Of a DNA stretch of 29,308 nt, positions 15,437 to 24,140 are shown piece by piece. Location of the stretch: NCBI GenBank assembly GCA_964559535.1, contig CAZLIC010000054.1, positions 1 to 29,308 on the forward strand. Reading direction: 5' to 3'. The DNA is from CAZLIC01 sp964559535. GTDB taxonomy: Bacteria > Pseudomonadota > Alphaproteobacteria > Rhodobacterales > Rhodobacteraceae. Every line of letters begins with the position of its first letter. Positions within the stretch are counted from its first letter, which is position 1. The notes beneath the pieces were generated by a model. The model was not told the DNA's origin. It saw nothing but the letters and a program-made list of their open reading frames with translations, and ran no database searches. A program made the translations under genes and the position numbers.

Positions 15437-15465
15437 TTGACGCCCCCGGCAAAAGCCCTTAGGTC
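15437..15465 (+). promoter_or_regulatory. Candidate promoter for rpsM-rplQ
   Basis: TTGACG (15437-15442), 17 bases and TAGGTC (15460-15465) form a possible sigma70 promoter in the 165-base adk-rpsM gap. The -35 is good and the -10 is poor. A 7-bp dyad, ACAAAAC (15407-15413) with GTTTTGT (15420-15426), surrounds the adk stop just upstream. Confidence 0.35.
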
Positions 15466-15507
15466 ACGGCGTCGCGCGGGAATCACCCGCCGGGACATGC
15501 TCTGAAA

Positions 15508-15527
15508 AGGGGGCCTGCGGGCCCCCT
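15508..15527 (+). other. GC hairpin upstream of rpsM
   Basis: AGGGGGCC (15508-15515) and GGCCCCCT (15520-15527) form a perfect 8-bp stem with a 4-base loop, followed by CTGTTGTG. The weak T content makes it a poor terminator. It may instead be a leader structure of the alpha operon, where E. coli uses an S4-binding pseudoknot; no such pseudoknot is evident here. Confidence 0.5.
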
Positions 15528-15582
15528 CTGTTGTGAAAAAAGGTTCTGGCACTACGGAACCGCAACGAAAAGGAAGTCTCCC

Positions 15583-15951
15583 TTGGCCCGTATCGCCGGC
15601 GTCAACATCCCCACCGCCAAGCGCGTTCCGATCGCGCTTCAGTACATCCACGGCATTGGCCCGCACTATGCCGAACAGATCTGCGAGGCCGTCGGCATCG
15701 ACCGCGCCCGCCGCGTGAACCAGCTTTCGGATGCCGAAGTGCTGCAGATCCGCGAATTCATCGACGCGAACTTCACGGTCGAGGGCGACCTGCGCCGCGA
15801 AGTTTCCATGAACATCAAGCGGCTGATGGACCTTGGCTGCTACCGCGGCCTGCGCCACCGCAAGGGCCTGCCGGTTCGTGGCCAGCGCACGCACACCAAC
15901 GCGCGCACCCGCAAGGGCCCGGCCAAGCCGATCGCCGGCAAGAAGAAATAA
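15583..15951 (+). CDS. rpsM: 30S ribosomal protein S13 (uS13), TTG start
   Basis: S13 is at the top of the 30S head and contacts P-site tRNA and L5. The 122-residue protein MARIAGVNIPTAKRVPIALQY begins at a TTG codon, nine bases after AGGA. There is no in-frame ATG nearby, so the rare start is secure. The helix-two-turn-helix region and CYRGLRHRKGLPVRGQRTHTNAR are intact. A weak start codon in an essential ribosomal gene may lower its translation relative to its neighbours. rpsK follows 12 bases on. Confidence 0.95.
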   Translation: MARIAGVNIPTAKRVPIALQYIHGIGPHYAEQICEAVGIDRARRVNQLSDAEVLQIREFIDANFTVEGDLRREVSMNIKRLMDLGCYRGLRHRKGLPVRGQRTHTNARTRKGPAKPIAGKKK

Positions 15952-15963
15952 GGGGCAGCAGAC

Positions 15964-16365
15964 ATGGCACGTGATACCAAGGCTGCCGCAAGCCGCGTGA
16001 AGAAGAAAGAACGCAAGAACATCGCCGCCGGGGTGGCGCATGTGAACTCGTCGTTCAACAACACCAAGGTCCTGATTTCGGACGTGCAGGGCAATGCCAT
16101 TGCCTGGTCGTCGTCCGGCACCATGGGCTTCAAGGGCTCGCGCAAGTCGACACCCTATGCCGCCCAGATGGCCGCCGAAGATGCCGGCAAGAAGGCGCAG
16201 GAACACGGCGTCCGCACGCTGGAAGTGGAAGTGCAGGGTCCGGGGTCGGGCCGCGAATCGGCGCTGCGTGCGCTGGCCGCGGTGGGCTTCACCATCACCT
16301 CGATCCGCGACGTGACGCCCATCGCGCACAACGGCTGCCGTCCGCCGAAGCGCCGCCGCGTCTGA
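15964..16365 (+). CDS. rpsK: 30S ribosomal protein S11 (uS11)
   Basis: S11 is on the 30S platform near the E site. The 133-residue product has a short lysine-rich N-terminus, then AAGVAHVNSSFNNTKVLISDVQGN and the signature ending RDVTPIAHNGCRPPKRRRV. In E. coli rpsD would come next; here rpoA follows after 115 bases and rpsD is absent, the usual alphaproteobacterial arrangement. Confidence 0.97.
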   Translation: MARDTKAAASRVKKKERKNIAAGVAHVNSSFNNTKVLISDVQGNAIAWSSSGTMGFKGSRKSTPYAAQMAAEDAGKKAQEHGVRTLEVEVQGPGSGRESALRALAAVGFTITSIRDVTPIAHNGCRPPKRRRV

Positions 16366-16480
16366 TTCCGCCAGAACTTTCCCGGGCCGTGCCCCCGTGC
16401 GCGGTCCGGATTCGTCATTGAACCTCGGGCGTCTGCCACCTTCGGAACATGGGCAGCAGACAAGAATGGAGGCGATACGC

Positions 16481-17497
16481 ATGATCCACAAGAACTGGCA
16501 AGAACTCATCAAGCCCACCCAACTGGTGGTCAAGGCCGGCCCCGACGCCAGCCGTTCCGCCACGCTGGTCGCCGAACCGCTGGAACGCGGCTTCGGCCTC
16601 ACGCTTGGCAACGCGCTGCGCCGCGTGCTGATGTCGTCGCTGCAAGGCGCCGCCATCACCTCGATCCAGATCGACAACGTCCTGCACGAGTTCTCCTCGG
16701 TTGCTGGCGTCCGTGAAGACGTGACCGACATCGTCCTGAACCTGAAGGGCGTGGCGATCAAGATGGAGGTCGAGGGGCCGAAGCGGCTGTCGATCTCGGC
16801 CAAGGGGCCGGGTGTGGTGACGGCGGGCGACATCTCGGAATCGAACGGCATCGAGGTGCTGAACAAGGATCACGTGATCTGCCACCTCGACGACGGCGCC
16901 GACGTGTTCATGGAACTGACGGTGAACAACGGCAAGGGCTACATCTCGGCCGACAAGAACCGTCCCGAGGACGCACCCATCGGGCTGATCCCGATCGATG
17001 CGATCTATTCGCCGATCAAGAAGGTCAGCTACGAAGTCACCCCCACCCGCGAGGGGCAGGTGCTGGACTATGACCGGCTGACGATGAAGGTCGAGACGAA
17101 CGGCGCGCTGTCGCCGGACGATGCCGTGGCCTACGCCGCGCGCATCATCCAGGACCAGCTGTCGATCTTCGTGAACTTCGACGAGCCCGAGCAGGCCGGC
17201 AAGGGGCTTGAGGATGCGGGGCTGGAGTTCAACCCGCTGCTGCTGAAGAAGGTGGACGAGCTGGAGCTTTCGGTCCGTTCGGCCAACTGCCTGAAGAACG
17301 ACAACATCGTCTACATCGGCGACCTGATCCAGAAGACCGAAGCCGAGATGCTGCGGACCCCGAACTTTGGCCGCAAGTCGCTGAACGAGATCAAGGAAGT
17401 GCTTTCGGGCATGGGCCTGCACCTGGGCATGGAAGTCGAGGACTGGCCGCCGGAGAACATCGAGGATCTGGCCAAGCGCTTCGAGGACCAGTTCTGA
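16481..17497 (+). CDS. rpoA: RNA polymerase alpha subunit
   Basis: Alpha dimerises to seed RNA polymerase assembly, and its C-terminal domain touches UP elements and activators. The ATG at 16481 follows GGAGG by eight bases and gives 338 residues, MIHKNWQELIKPTQLVVKAG onward; longer readings to 16397 are rejected. The N-terminal domain has ERGFGLTLGNALRRVLMSSLQG near residues 32-53. The C-terminal domain (about 255-325) has CLKNDNIVYIGDLIQKTEAE and LLKKVDELELSVRSAN. The tail is acidic. Confidence 0.97.
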   Translation: MIHKNWQELIKPTQLVVKAGPDASRSATLVAEPLERGFGLTLGNALRRVLMSSLQGAAITSIQIDNVLHEFSSVAGVREDVTDIVLNLKGVAIKMEVEGPKRLSISAKGPGVVTAGDISESNGIEVLNKDHVICHLDDGADVFMELTVNNGKGYISADKNRPEDAPIGLIPIDAIYSPIKKVSYEVTPTREGQVLDYDRLTMKVETNGALSPDDAVAYAARIIQDQLSIFVNFDEPEQAGKGLEDAGLEFNPLLLKKVDELELSVRSANCLKNDNIVYIGDLIQKTEAEMLRTPNFGRKSLNEIKEVLSGMGLHLGMEVEDWPPENIEDLAKRFEDQF

Positions 17498-17503
17498 AAC
17501 CGG

Positions 17504-17528
17504 GGGTGGGCAGATTGCCCACCCTACG
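17504..17528. repeat. Short palindromic intergenic repeat (copy after rpoA)
   Basis: GGGTGGGCA (17504-17512) and TGCCCACCC (17516-17524) form a perfect 9-bp stem with loop GAT, followed by TACG. It shares the CACCCTACG end with the palindrome after rplP. A second, unrelated hairpin, GGCCGGT (17557-17563) with ACCGGCC (17571-17577), lies before rplQ in the same gap. Confidence 0.7.
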
Positions 17529-17603
17529 CACTACCCGGGCAATCCCGCCCCAACGCGGCCGGTCTACGCAACCGGCCCCAAATAAAACCGAACGGAGACC
17601 ATC

Positions 17604-18023
17604 ATGCGTCATTCCCGCGGCTACCGCCGCCTGAACCGAACCCACGAACACCGCAAGGCCATGTTCGCCAACATGTCCGGCGCGCTGATCGAACACGAAC
17701 AGATCAAGACCACCCTGCCCAAGGCCAAGGAACTGCGCCCGGTGGTGGAAAAGCTGATCACGCTGGCCAAGCGCGGCGACCTGCACGCCCGCCGCATGGC
17801 CGCCGCCCAGCTGAAAGAGGACAAGCACGTCGCGCGCCTGTTCGACATCCTGGGGCCGCGCTACAAGGAACGGCAGGGCGGCTACCTGCGCATCATGAAG
17901 GCCGGCTTCCGCTATGGCGACATGGCCGCGATGGCCGTGATCGAGTTCGTCGACCGTGACGTTTCGGCCAAGGGCGCCGCCGACCGCGCCCGGACCGAGG
18001 CCCAAGAGTTCGCCGAGGACTGA
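17604..18023 (+). CDS. rplQ: 50S ribosomal protein L17 (bL17)
   Basis: L17 lies near the tunnel exit region of the 50S subunit. The 139-residue protein begins MRHSRGYRRLNRTHEHRKAMFANM and includes EHEQIKTTLPKAKELRPVVEKLITLAK, which identifies it. The C-terminal extension past about residue 118 is rich in alanine and acidic residues, as in other alphaproteobacteria. The start follows ACGGAGACCATC. It closes the ribosomal cluster and is followed by a terminator. Confidence 0.97.
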   Translation: MRHSRGYRRLNRTHEHRKAMFANMSGALIEHEQIKTTLPKAKELRPVVEKLITLAKRGDLHARRMAAAQLKEDKHVARLFDILGPRYKERQGGYLRIMKAGFRYGDMAAMAVIEFVDRDVSAKGAADRARTEAQEFAED

Positions 18024-18048
18024 TTGGCCTCCTGACGCACAGACCCTG

Positions 18049-18080
18049 ATGCCCGCCGAACAGGCGGGCATTTTCGTTTT
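18049..18080 (+). terminator. Intrinsic terminator after rplQ
   Basis: ATGCCCGCC (18049-18057) pairs perfectly with GGCGGGCAT (18063-18071) around loop GAACA, and TTTCGTTTTC follows. This ends the alpha operon and separates it from the quorum-sensing genes. Confidence 0.85.
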
Positions 18081-18098
18081 CGTGCGGTATTCATCGAA

Positions 18099-18201
18099 TG
18101 TTTCCGCTATGGAAACAAAGAACCGGTGCACGGCCGCGGGAAACGGTCAGAATTGGCCGAATTTTCTTTCCAACCCAGACGTGAATGCACGCGGCGTCTG
18201 G
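18099..18201 (+). promoter_or_regulatory. luxR leader with two operator-like dyads
   Basis: The region before luxR is more AT-rich than its surroundings. It holds TGTTTCC (18099-18105) and GGAAACA (18111-18117), a perfect 7-bp dyad with a 5-base centre. It also holds CCAGACG (18175-18181) and CGTCTGG (18195-18201), a 7-bp dyad with a 13-base centre. These are candidate regulator sites. Neither matches the Vibrio lux box consensus, so self-control by LuxR is unproven. Confidence 0.45.
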
Positions 18202-18239
18202 TGTGGTGCAGGTTGCGAAACTATGTTCAGGGGGGAATC

Positions 18240-18872
18240 ATGGAACCTGACGAAACAGACATGTCCATCAAGGCAGGAATCGACTTGGAGCTTCACCAGC
18301 TCGACCTGCTGGCACCCGAGGGCTACTTCCTCGGGTTGCACATTCGTTTTACGGCCCCGCTGATGACCTTCCAGACCTACGACCAGGCCTGGCTCGACTA
18401 CTACACCGAAAACGGCTACGTTCTGCGTGACCCGATGACAGCCTGGGGCTTCAGCACCACGGGCTGGATCCGCTGGTCAGACCCGCGCGTCCCCGATCCT
18501 TTCGGCATTTTCAAGGAGGCCGCCCGTTTCGGCCTTGTCTACGGCTTCACGATTTCCTGCGGTCCCATCAAGTCGCGCACGATCGCCTCTTTCGCCCGCG
18601 CTGACCGCGAGTTTTCGGACAACGAAGTCAAGCTGGCGGAAACCATCGTGACGCGGATGCACGACGTCACCGAACCGCCCGAAGAACTGACGCGCGCCCA
18701 GATCGAGGCGCTGCGATGTATTGCAGGAGGCGACCGGCACGCCGCAGCCGCGGCCAAGCTGGGCATCTCGGAAAGCGCGCTGAAAGCGCGCATCACGTCG
18801 GCGCGTATCCGGTTGATGGCCCGTACCACGGCCGAGGCGATCCAGCGTGCAAAGGACTACCGGCTGATCTGA
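18240..18872 (+). CDS. luxR: LuxR-family quorum-sensing transcriptional regulator
   Basis: The ATG at 18240 after AGGGGGGAATC gives 210 residues; a reading to 18126 crosses the leader dyads. The N-terminal autoinducer-binding domain (about 20-140) keeps the family pattern W51, Y54/Y55, Y60, D64-P65, W79 and G102. The D-P pair is the classic homoserine-lactone ring contact. The C-terminal helix-turn-helix (about 150-206) has LTRAQIEALRCIAGG and AAAKLGISESALKARITSARI, with E156 and G164 conserved. It is slightly shorter than LuxR (about 250) and has a short N-terminus. The luxI-type gene lies 55 bases downstream, so this is very probably its receptor. Confidence 0.9.
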   Translation: MEPDETDMSIKAGIDLELHQLDLLAPEGYFLGLHIRFTAPLMTFQTYDQAWLDYYTENGYVLRDPMTAWGFSTTGWIRWSDPRVPDPFGIFKEAARFGLVYGFTISCGPIKSRTIASFARADREFSDNEVKLAETIVTRMHDVTEPPEELTRAQIEALRCIAGGDRHAAAAAKLGISESALKARITSARIRLMARTTAEAIQRAKDYRLI

Positions 18873-18884
18873 TCGGGTCTGCTT

Positions 18885-18919
18885 CCTGCAAGGTTTTTTT
18901 TCCGTCCAACCCTGCAAGG
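18885..18919 (+). repeat. Direct repeat and T8 tract before luxI
   Basis: CCTGCAAGG occurs at 18885-18893 and again at 18911-18919, with a run of eight T right after the first copy. The second copy contains most of the luxI ribosome site (AAGGAGG). It could be a regulator site, a slippage-prone segment or an mRNA control element. Confidence 0.5.
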
Positions 18920-18927
18920 AGGCAATC

Positions 18928-19518
18928 ATGCAGACCACGACTCTTTCGTTCGCCAATCTCCACAACCATGGGGAGCTCTTCGCGAACTACATGCGCGCCA
19001 GGCGTGAGCTTTTCATCGTTCACAACAAGTGGAACCTGCCCGAGGCCATGGGGATGGAGTACGATCAGTACGACACCCCCGCCTCGCGCTGGGTTGTCGT
19101 GCACGATGACCTGGGCCGCGTGCTGGCCGGCAACCGGCTGACCCCCACCACCACCAAATGCGGCATCTACACCTACATGATCCGCGATGCCCAGCGCGGC
19201 CTCCTCGACACCATCCCGTCGAACCTTCTCTACGACGAAGCGCCGGTGGCCGAGAACGTCTGGGAAAGCTCGCGCCTTTTCGTCAGCCATGACGTGCCCA
19301 TGTCGGACCGGCGCCGCGTCCATGCCCGGCTGGTCGAGGAACTGGGCAAGGCCGCGCGGCGGCTGGGGGCCACCCATTGCCTGACGCTTCTGAACGCGAA
19401 CTGGCCGCGCTGGTGCGGGCGCGTGGGCGTCAAGATGGCGGCGATGGGCCCGGTGATGGAGATCGACGGCATCGACAACCAGGTCGTGTCGATGGACTTC
19501 ACCCAGGCGCTGCACTGA
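18928..19518 (+). CDS. luxI: LuxI-family acyl-homoserine-lactone synthase
   Basis: This enzyme joins S-adenosylmethionine with an acyl group from acyl-ACP to make a homoserine-lactone signal. The 196-residue protein has the invariant pattern: R26, F29 and W35 in RRELFIVHNKW, E44, D46 and D49 in MEYDQYD, R70 in AGNRL, and E113 and R116 in WESSRLFV. The start is eight bases after AAGGAGG. It sits directly after the LuxR-type gene on the same strand. Acyl chain length and oxidation cannot be read reliably from the sequence. An HtrA-type protease gene follows 71 bases later. Confidence 0.92.
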   Translation: MQTTTLSFANLHNHGELFANYMRARRELFIVHNKWNLPEAMGMEYDQYDTPASRWVVVHDDLGRVLAGNRLTPTTTKCGIYTYMIRDAQRGLLDTIPSNLLYDEAPVAENVWESSRLFVSHDVPMSDRRRVHARLVEELGKAARRLGATHCLTLLNANWPRWCGRVGVKMAAMGPVMEIDGIDNQVVSMDFTQALH

Positions 19519-19589
19519 CGCATGCCTTGCGGTGGCGGCAGGGACACGCCATATCCCCGCCGTCACCAAAGGTCACGGCAAGGCCAAGA

Positions 19590-20996
<1,407 letters not shown>

Positions 20997-21012
20997 TCTT
21001 CCCGTTTCATCT

Positions 21013-21052
21013 TTGTCCAAATACCCTGGGGGTCCGGGGGCCAAGCCCCCGG
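21013..21052. repeat. Rhodobacteraceae-type intergenic repeat with hairpin
   Basis: The sequence TTTGTCCAAATACCCTGGGG leads into an 8-bp hairpin, CCGGGGGC (21034-21041) with GCCCCCGG (21045-21052), loop CAA. From memory, near-identical blocks recur in intergenic regions of many Rhodobacteraceae genomes. Between the protease and rarA it could work as a terminator, but the following bases (CGTTCCG) are T-poor. Confidence 0.6.
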
Positions 21053-21070
21053 CGTTCCGTGCAAGGCTCC

Positions 21071-22387
21071 ATGCCCGATCTCTTCGATACCCCGTCCGCC
21101 CCTGCCCAGGGCCGCCCGCTGGCGGACCGGCTGCGCCCCGCGCGGCTGGCCGATGTCATCGGGCAGGCGCATGTGCTGGGCCCCGACGGGCCGGTGGGCG
21201 CCATGCTGGCCGCGGGCTCGCTTGGCTCGCTCATTCTCTGGGGCCCGCCCGGCGTGGGCAAGACCACCATCGCCCGCCTTCTGGCGCAGGAAACCAAACT
21301 CGCCTTCGTGCAGATCAGCGCCATCTTCACCGGCGTGCCCGACCTGCGGAAGGTGTTCGAGACGGCCAGACTGCGCGTGCAGAACGGGCAGGGCGGCACG
21401 CTCCTGTTCGTCGATGAAATCCACCGCTTCAACAAGGCGCAGCAAGACGGCTTCCTGCCCTACATGGAGGATGGCACCATCCTCCTCGTCGGCGCCACCA
21501 CCGAAAACCCCTCGTTCGAACTGAACGCGGCGCTTCTCTCGCGCGCACAGGTCGTCGTCCTCGAACGCCTCGCGCCGGTCGATCTCGAACACCTCGCCCA
21601 GCGCGCCGAACGCGAACTGAACCGCCCCTTGCCGCTCACCGGCCCGGCCCGCGAACAGCTCATCGACATGGCCGATGGCGACGGCCGCGCGCTGCTGAAC
21701 CTGATCGAGCAGGTGATGGCCTGGCGCACGGAAAAACCGCTGTCGCCCGAACAGCTGGGCCAGCGCCTGCAGCGCCGCGCCGCGAAGTACGACAAGTCGG
21801 GCGAAGAGCACTACAACCTGATCTCCGCCCTGCACAAATCCGTCCGGGGATCCGACCCCGACGCGGCACTCTACTGGTTCGCCCGCATGCTGGAAGGCGG
21901 CGAGGATCCCCGCTTTCTCGCCCGCCGCATCACCCGCATGGCCGTGGAAGACATCGGCCTGGCCGATCCGCAGGCGCAGGCCGTCTGCCTGCAGGGCTGG
22001 GACACCTACGAACGTCTCGGCAGCCCCGAAGGCGAACTCGCCCTCGCACAGGCGGTCATCTATCTGGCCCTCGCGCCCAAATCGAACGGCGGCTATGTGG
22101 CCTACAAGGCCGCCCGCGCCGCTGCCCGTGACACCGGCAGCCTGCCGCCCCCCCTGCACATCCGCAACGCCCCCACCCGGCTGATGAAGGATCTGGGCTA
22201 TGGCGCGGGCTATGCCTATGACCATGACGCCGAGGATGGTTTCTCGGGGCAGGACTATTTTCCCGAAGGCCTGAAGCGCCCGGTGTTCTATGCCCCGCCC
22301 GAACGCGGGTTTGAACGCGAGCTGAAGAAGCGGCTTGACTGGTTCGTGAAGCAGCGCGCGCGTCGGCACGGAGAGGGCGGACCCTAA
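21071..22387 (+). CDS. rarA: Replication-associated recombination ATPase RarA (MgsA)
   Basis: RarA is a clamp-loader-like AAA+ ATPase acting at stalled replication forks. The ATG at 21071 gives 438 residues, MPDLFDTPSAPAQGRPLADRLRP onward. Walker A is GPPGVGKT (58-65) and Walker B is LLFVDEIHRFN (111-121). They are followed by the sensor region LLVGATTENPSFELN and the RarA-typical C-terminal tetramer domain with SALHKSVRGSDPDAALYWFARML. The GTG at 21059 is possible but lies within the repeat's flank. The stop overlaps that of the convergent small gene by three bases. Confidence 0.95.
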   Translation: MPDLFDTPSAPAQGRPLADRLRPARLADVIGQAHVLGPDGPVGAMLAAGSLGSLILWGPPGVGKTTIARLLAQETKLAFVQISAIFTGVPDLRKVFETARLRVQNGQGGTLLFVDEIHRFNKAQQDGFLPYMEDGTILLVGATTENPSFELNAALLSRAQVVVLERLAPVDLEHLAQRAERELNRPLPLTGPAREQLIDMADGDGRALLNLIEQVMAWRTEKPLSPEQLGQRLQRRAAKYDKSGEEHYNLISALHKSVRGSDPDAALYWFARMLEGGEDPRFLARRITRMAVEDIGLADPQAQAVCLQGWDTYERLGSPEGELALAQAVIYLALAPKSNGGYVAYKAARAAARDTGSLPPPLHIRNAPTRLMKDLGYGAGYAYDHDAEDGFSGQDYFPEGLKRPVFYAPPERGFERELKKRLDWFVKQRARRHGEGGP

Positions 22388-22581
22388 CTTTTCTTCAGCT
22401 TGGCCATCTGCTTTTCAAGCTCGGCCACACGGTTCCGCAGACTTTCATTGATCTTGTCGAGGAGTTGGCTGGTCTGGCCCAGTTCGTTGCCGATTGCCTC
22501 CCACCGCTTGTCCTGCGTGGTCTTGTTCTTTTCCAGCGCGTCGATGCGCTTGGCCAAATCCTTCGGATCGTTCCCCGCCAT
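22384..22581 (-). CDS. Small coiled-coil protein, unknown function
   Basis: The 65-residue protein (starts MAGNDPKDLAKRIDALEKNK) is mostly charged and helical. Leucines and isoleucines sit at heptad spacing from about residue 9 to 62 (IDALEKN, LLDKINESL, VAELEKQMAKL), a clear coiled-coil signature with no membrane segment or enzyme motif. The start is supported by GAGGGA just upstream. Its TAG shares bases 22385-22386 with the rarA TAA, so the two genes converge end to end. I do not recognise the family. A real gene is likely because start, ribosome site and heptads agree. Confidence 0.65.
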   Translation of the reverse strand: MAGNDPKDLAKRIDALEKNKTTQDKRWEAIGNELGQTSQLLDKINESLRNRVAELEKQMAKLKKS

Positions 22582-22722
22582 ATTCCCTCGCCGCCGAAGC
22601 CTTGATCTTGAAATTCCGCCTTGCAGTATCGCACGGTTTTTCCGACCTGCAAACGGTCTGTCCGACCCAGATGTGCCTGTCTTGCGGTTGACAGCAGAGA
22701 TTTGGCGCTAGAAAGGGGACAA

Positions 22723-23103
22723 ATGATCTATCCCCTCGCCCTCGTCGCGCTCGGCGGCGCCATCGGTTCCGCTGCACGCTTTCTGGTGAACCTCGCCGCC
22801 CTTCGCGCTTTCGGCGCGGGCTTTCCGGTCGGCACGCTGGCGGTGAATGTGGCAGGTTGCGTGCTGATGGGGATGTTGTCGGTCTGGCTGCTCGGCCCCA
22901 AGGGTTCGCCCCCGGTTGCCCCGTTCCTGATGACAGGCGTCTTGGGTGGGTTCACCACGTTTTCGGCTTTTGCACTGGATGCGGTCAGCTTGTGGCAACG
23001 CGGGGATCACGGGGCGGGGGTGGCATATGTGTTGGGATCAGTGATCCTGTCGCTCGGGGGACTGCTCTTTGGCATGGCAATTGCGCGGGGAATGTCGGCA
23101 TGA
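22723..23103 (+). CDS. crcB: Fluoride channel CrcB (Fluc)
   Basis: CrcB/Fluc forms dual-topology dimeric fluoride channels in the inner membrane that lower cytoplasmic fluoride. The 126-residue protein from ATG 22723, after AAAGGGGAC, has four hydrophobic helices. Family motifs are GGAIGSAARF (10-19), GTLAVNVAGC and GGFTTFSAF, the last with the phenylalanine and threonine positions of the ion path. I saw no fluoride-riboswitch motif in the 140 bases upstream. Its stop overlaps the rluC start (ATGA). Confidence 0.93.
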   Translation: MIYPLALVALGGAIGSAARFLVNLAALRAFGAGFPVGTLAVNVAGCVLMGMLSVWLLGPKGSPPVAPFLMTGVLGGFTTFSAFALDAVSLWQRGDHGAGVAYVLGSVILSLGGLLFGMAIARGMSA

Positions 23104-24140
23104 GCGGCGTGCAGACCCTGACCGTGGACGAGGATGAAGGCGAGCAGCGGCTGGACCGCTGGCTGAAGCGCCGGTTCCCGCAGATCACCCAGGGCGCGGT
23201 GGAAAAACTGTGCCGCACCGGGCAGTTGCGGGTGGACGGCGGGCGGGTCAAGGCATCCGACCGGGTGACCCCCGGCCAGACCGTGCGCGTGCCCCCCCTG
23301 CCAGACGCCCCCGCGCCGGAACGCCCCGAAGGCATCCTGTCCAAGGATGCCGAGATGATCCAGAATTCGGTCCTGTTCCGCGACCAGCACCTGATCGTGC
23401 TGAACAAGCCTGCGGGGCTGGCGTCACAGGGCGGCAGCGGGCAGGGCACCCGGCACGTCGATGGCCTGGCCGCCGCGCTGCTGTTTGGCTACAAGGAAAA
23501 GCCCAAACTGGTGCACCGGCTGGACAAGGATACCTCGGGCATCCTGCTGCTGGCCCGCACCGACCGCGTGGCGCGGGCGCTGTCCGAGGCGCTGCGCCAC
23601 CGCGAGGCGCGCAAGGTGTATTGGGCCGTCGTGGCGGGGGTTCCCTCGCCCGAAAGGGGCAGCATCAAGTACGCGCTGATGAAGGCGCCGGGCCATGGCC
23701 GGGGGGGCGAGGGCGAGAAGATGCTGTGCATCCACCCCGCCAAGGTGGCCGACTACCCCGACGCCAAACGTGCCCACACCGACTATGCGGTGATCGAAAC
23801 CGCGGGCACCCGGATGTCATGGGTGGCGATGGAGCCGGTGACGGGCCGCACGCACCAGCTGCGCGCCCACATCGCCGAAACCGGCCATCCCATTCTGGGC
23901 GACGGCAAGTATGGCGGCAGCGATGCCTTCAACGCGGGCGAAGGCTGGGGCGCGGGCATCGGCGGCGCCATCGGCCGCGACCTGCACCTGCATGCCCGAA
24001 GCATCACCATCGAACACCCGGTGACGAAAGAGGTGTGCACCTTCACCGCCCCCTTGCCGCCGCACATGGCGGCCACCTGGAAGGCGCTGGAATGGAGCGA
24101 ACGGGACGCCCCCGCGGACCCCTTCGCCGCGCTGCATTGA
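23100..24140 (+). CDS. rluC: RluA/RluC-family 23S rRNA pseudouridine synthase
   Basis: The enzyme isomerises uridine to pseudouridine, probably in 23S rRNA. The 346-residue protein has an N-terminal S4 RNA-binding domain (about 15-70, QRLDRWLKRRFPQITQGAVE). The catalytic domain has VHRLDKDTSGILLLART, in which D142 is the nucleophile. It continues through MEPVTGRTHQLRAHIAETGHPILGD. The start ATG overlaps the crcB stop; a reading to 22857 is a shadow of crcB. RluC fits better than RluD because of gene order and length, but specificity is inferred. Confidence 0.88.
   Translation: MSGVQTLTVDEDEGEQRLDRWLKRRFPQITQGAVEKLCRTGQLRVDGGRVKASDRVTPGQTVRVPPLPDAPAPERPEGILSKDAEMIQNSVLFRDQHLIVLNKPAGLASQGGSGQGTRHVDGLAAALLFGYKEKPKLVHRLDKDTSGILLLARTDRVARALSEALRHREARKVYWAVVAGVPSPERGSIKYALMKAPGHGRGGEGEKMLCIHPAKVADYPDAKRAHTDYAVIETAGTRMSWVAMEPVTGRTHQLRAHIAETGHPILGDGKYGGSDAFNAGEGWGAGIGGAIGRDLHLHARSITIEHPVTKEVCTFTAPLPPHMAATWKALEWSERDAPADPFAALH

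Noticed and set aside
15437..15527. E. coli-type S4-binding pseudoknot before rpsM
   Set aside because: Only a simple 8-bp hairpin is visible; the nested pairing could not be built, and rpsD is not in this operon.
22582..22722. Fluoride riboswitch upstream of crcB
   Set aside because: I looked for the crcB-motif conserved bases and pseudoknot arrangement and did not find them; only a weak CTGTC/GACAG stem and a TTGACA are present.
23210..24136. N-terminal 309 codons of a 544-codon frame ending in the ATP12 gene, as a fusion protein
   Set aside because: That part overlaps rluC out of frame and has no domain. The ATP12 family begins at the TTG at 24137, which gives the normal length.
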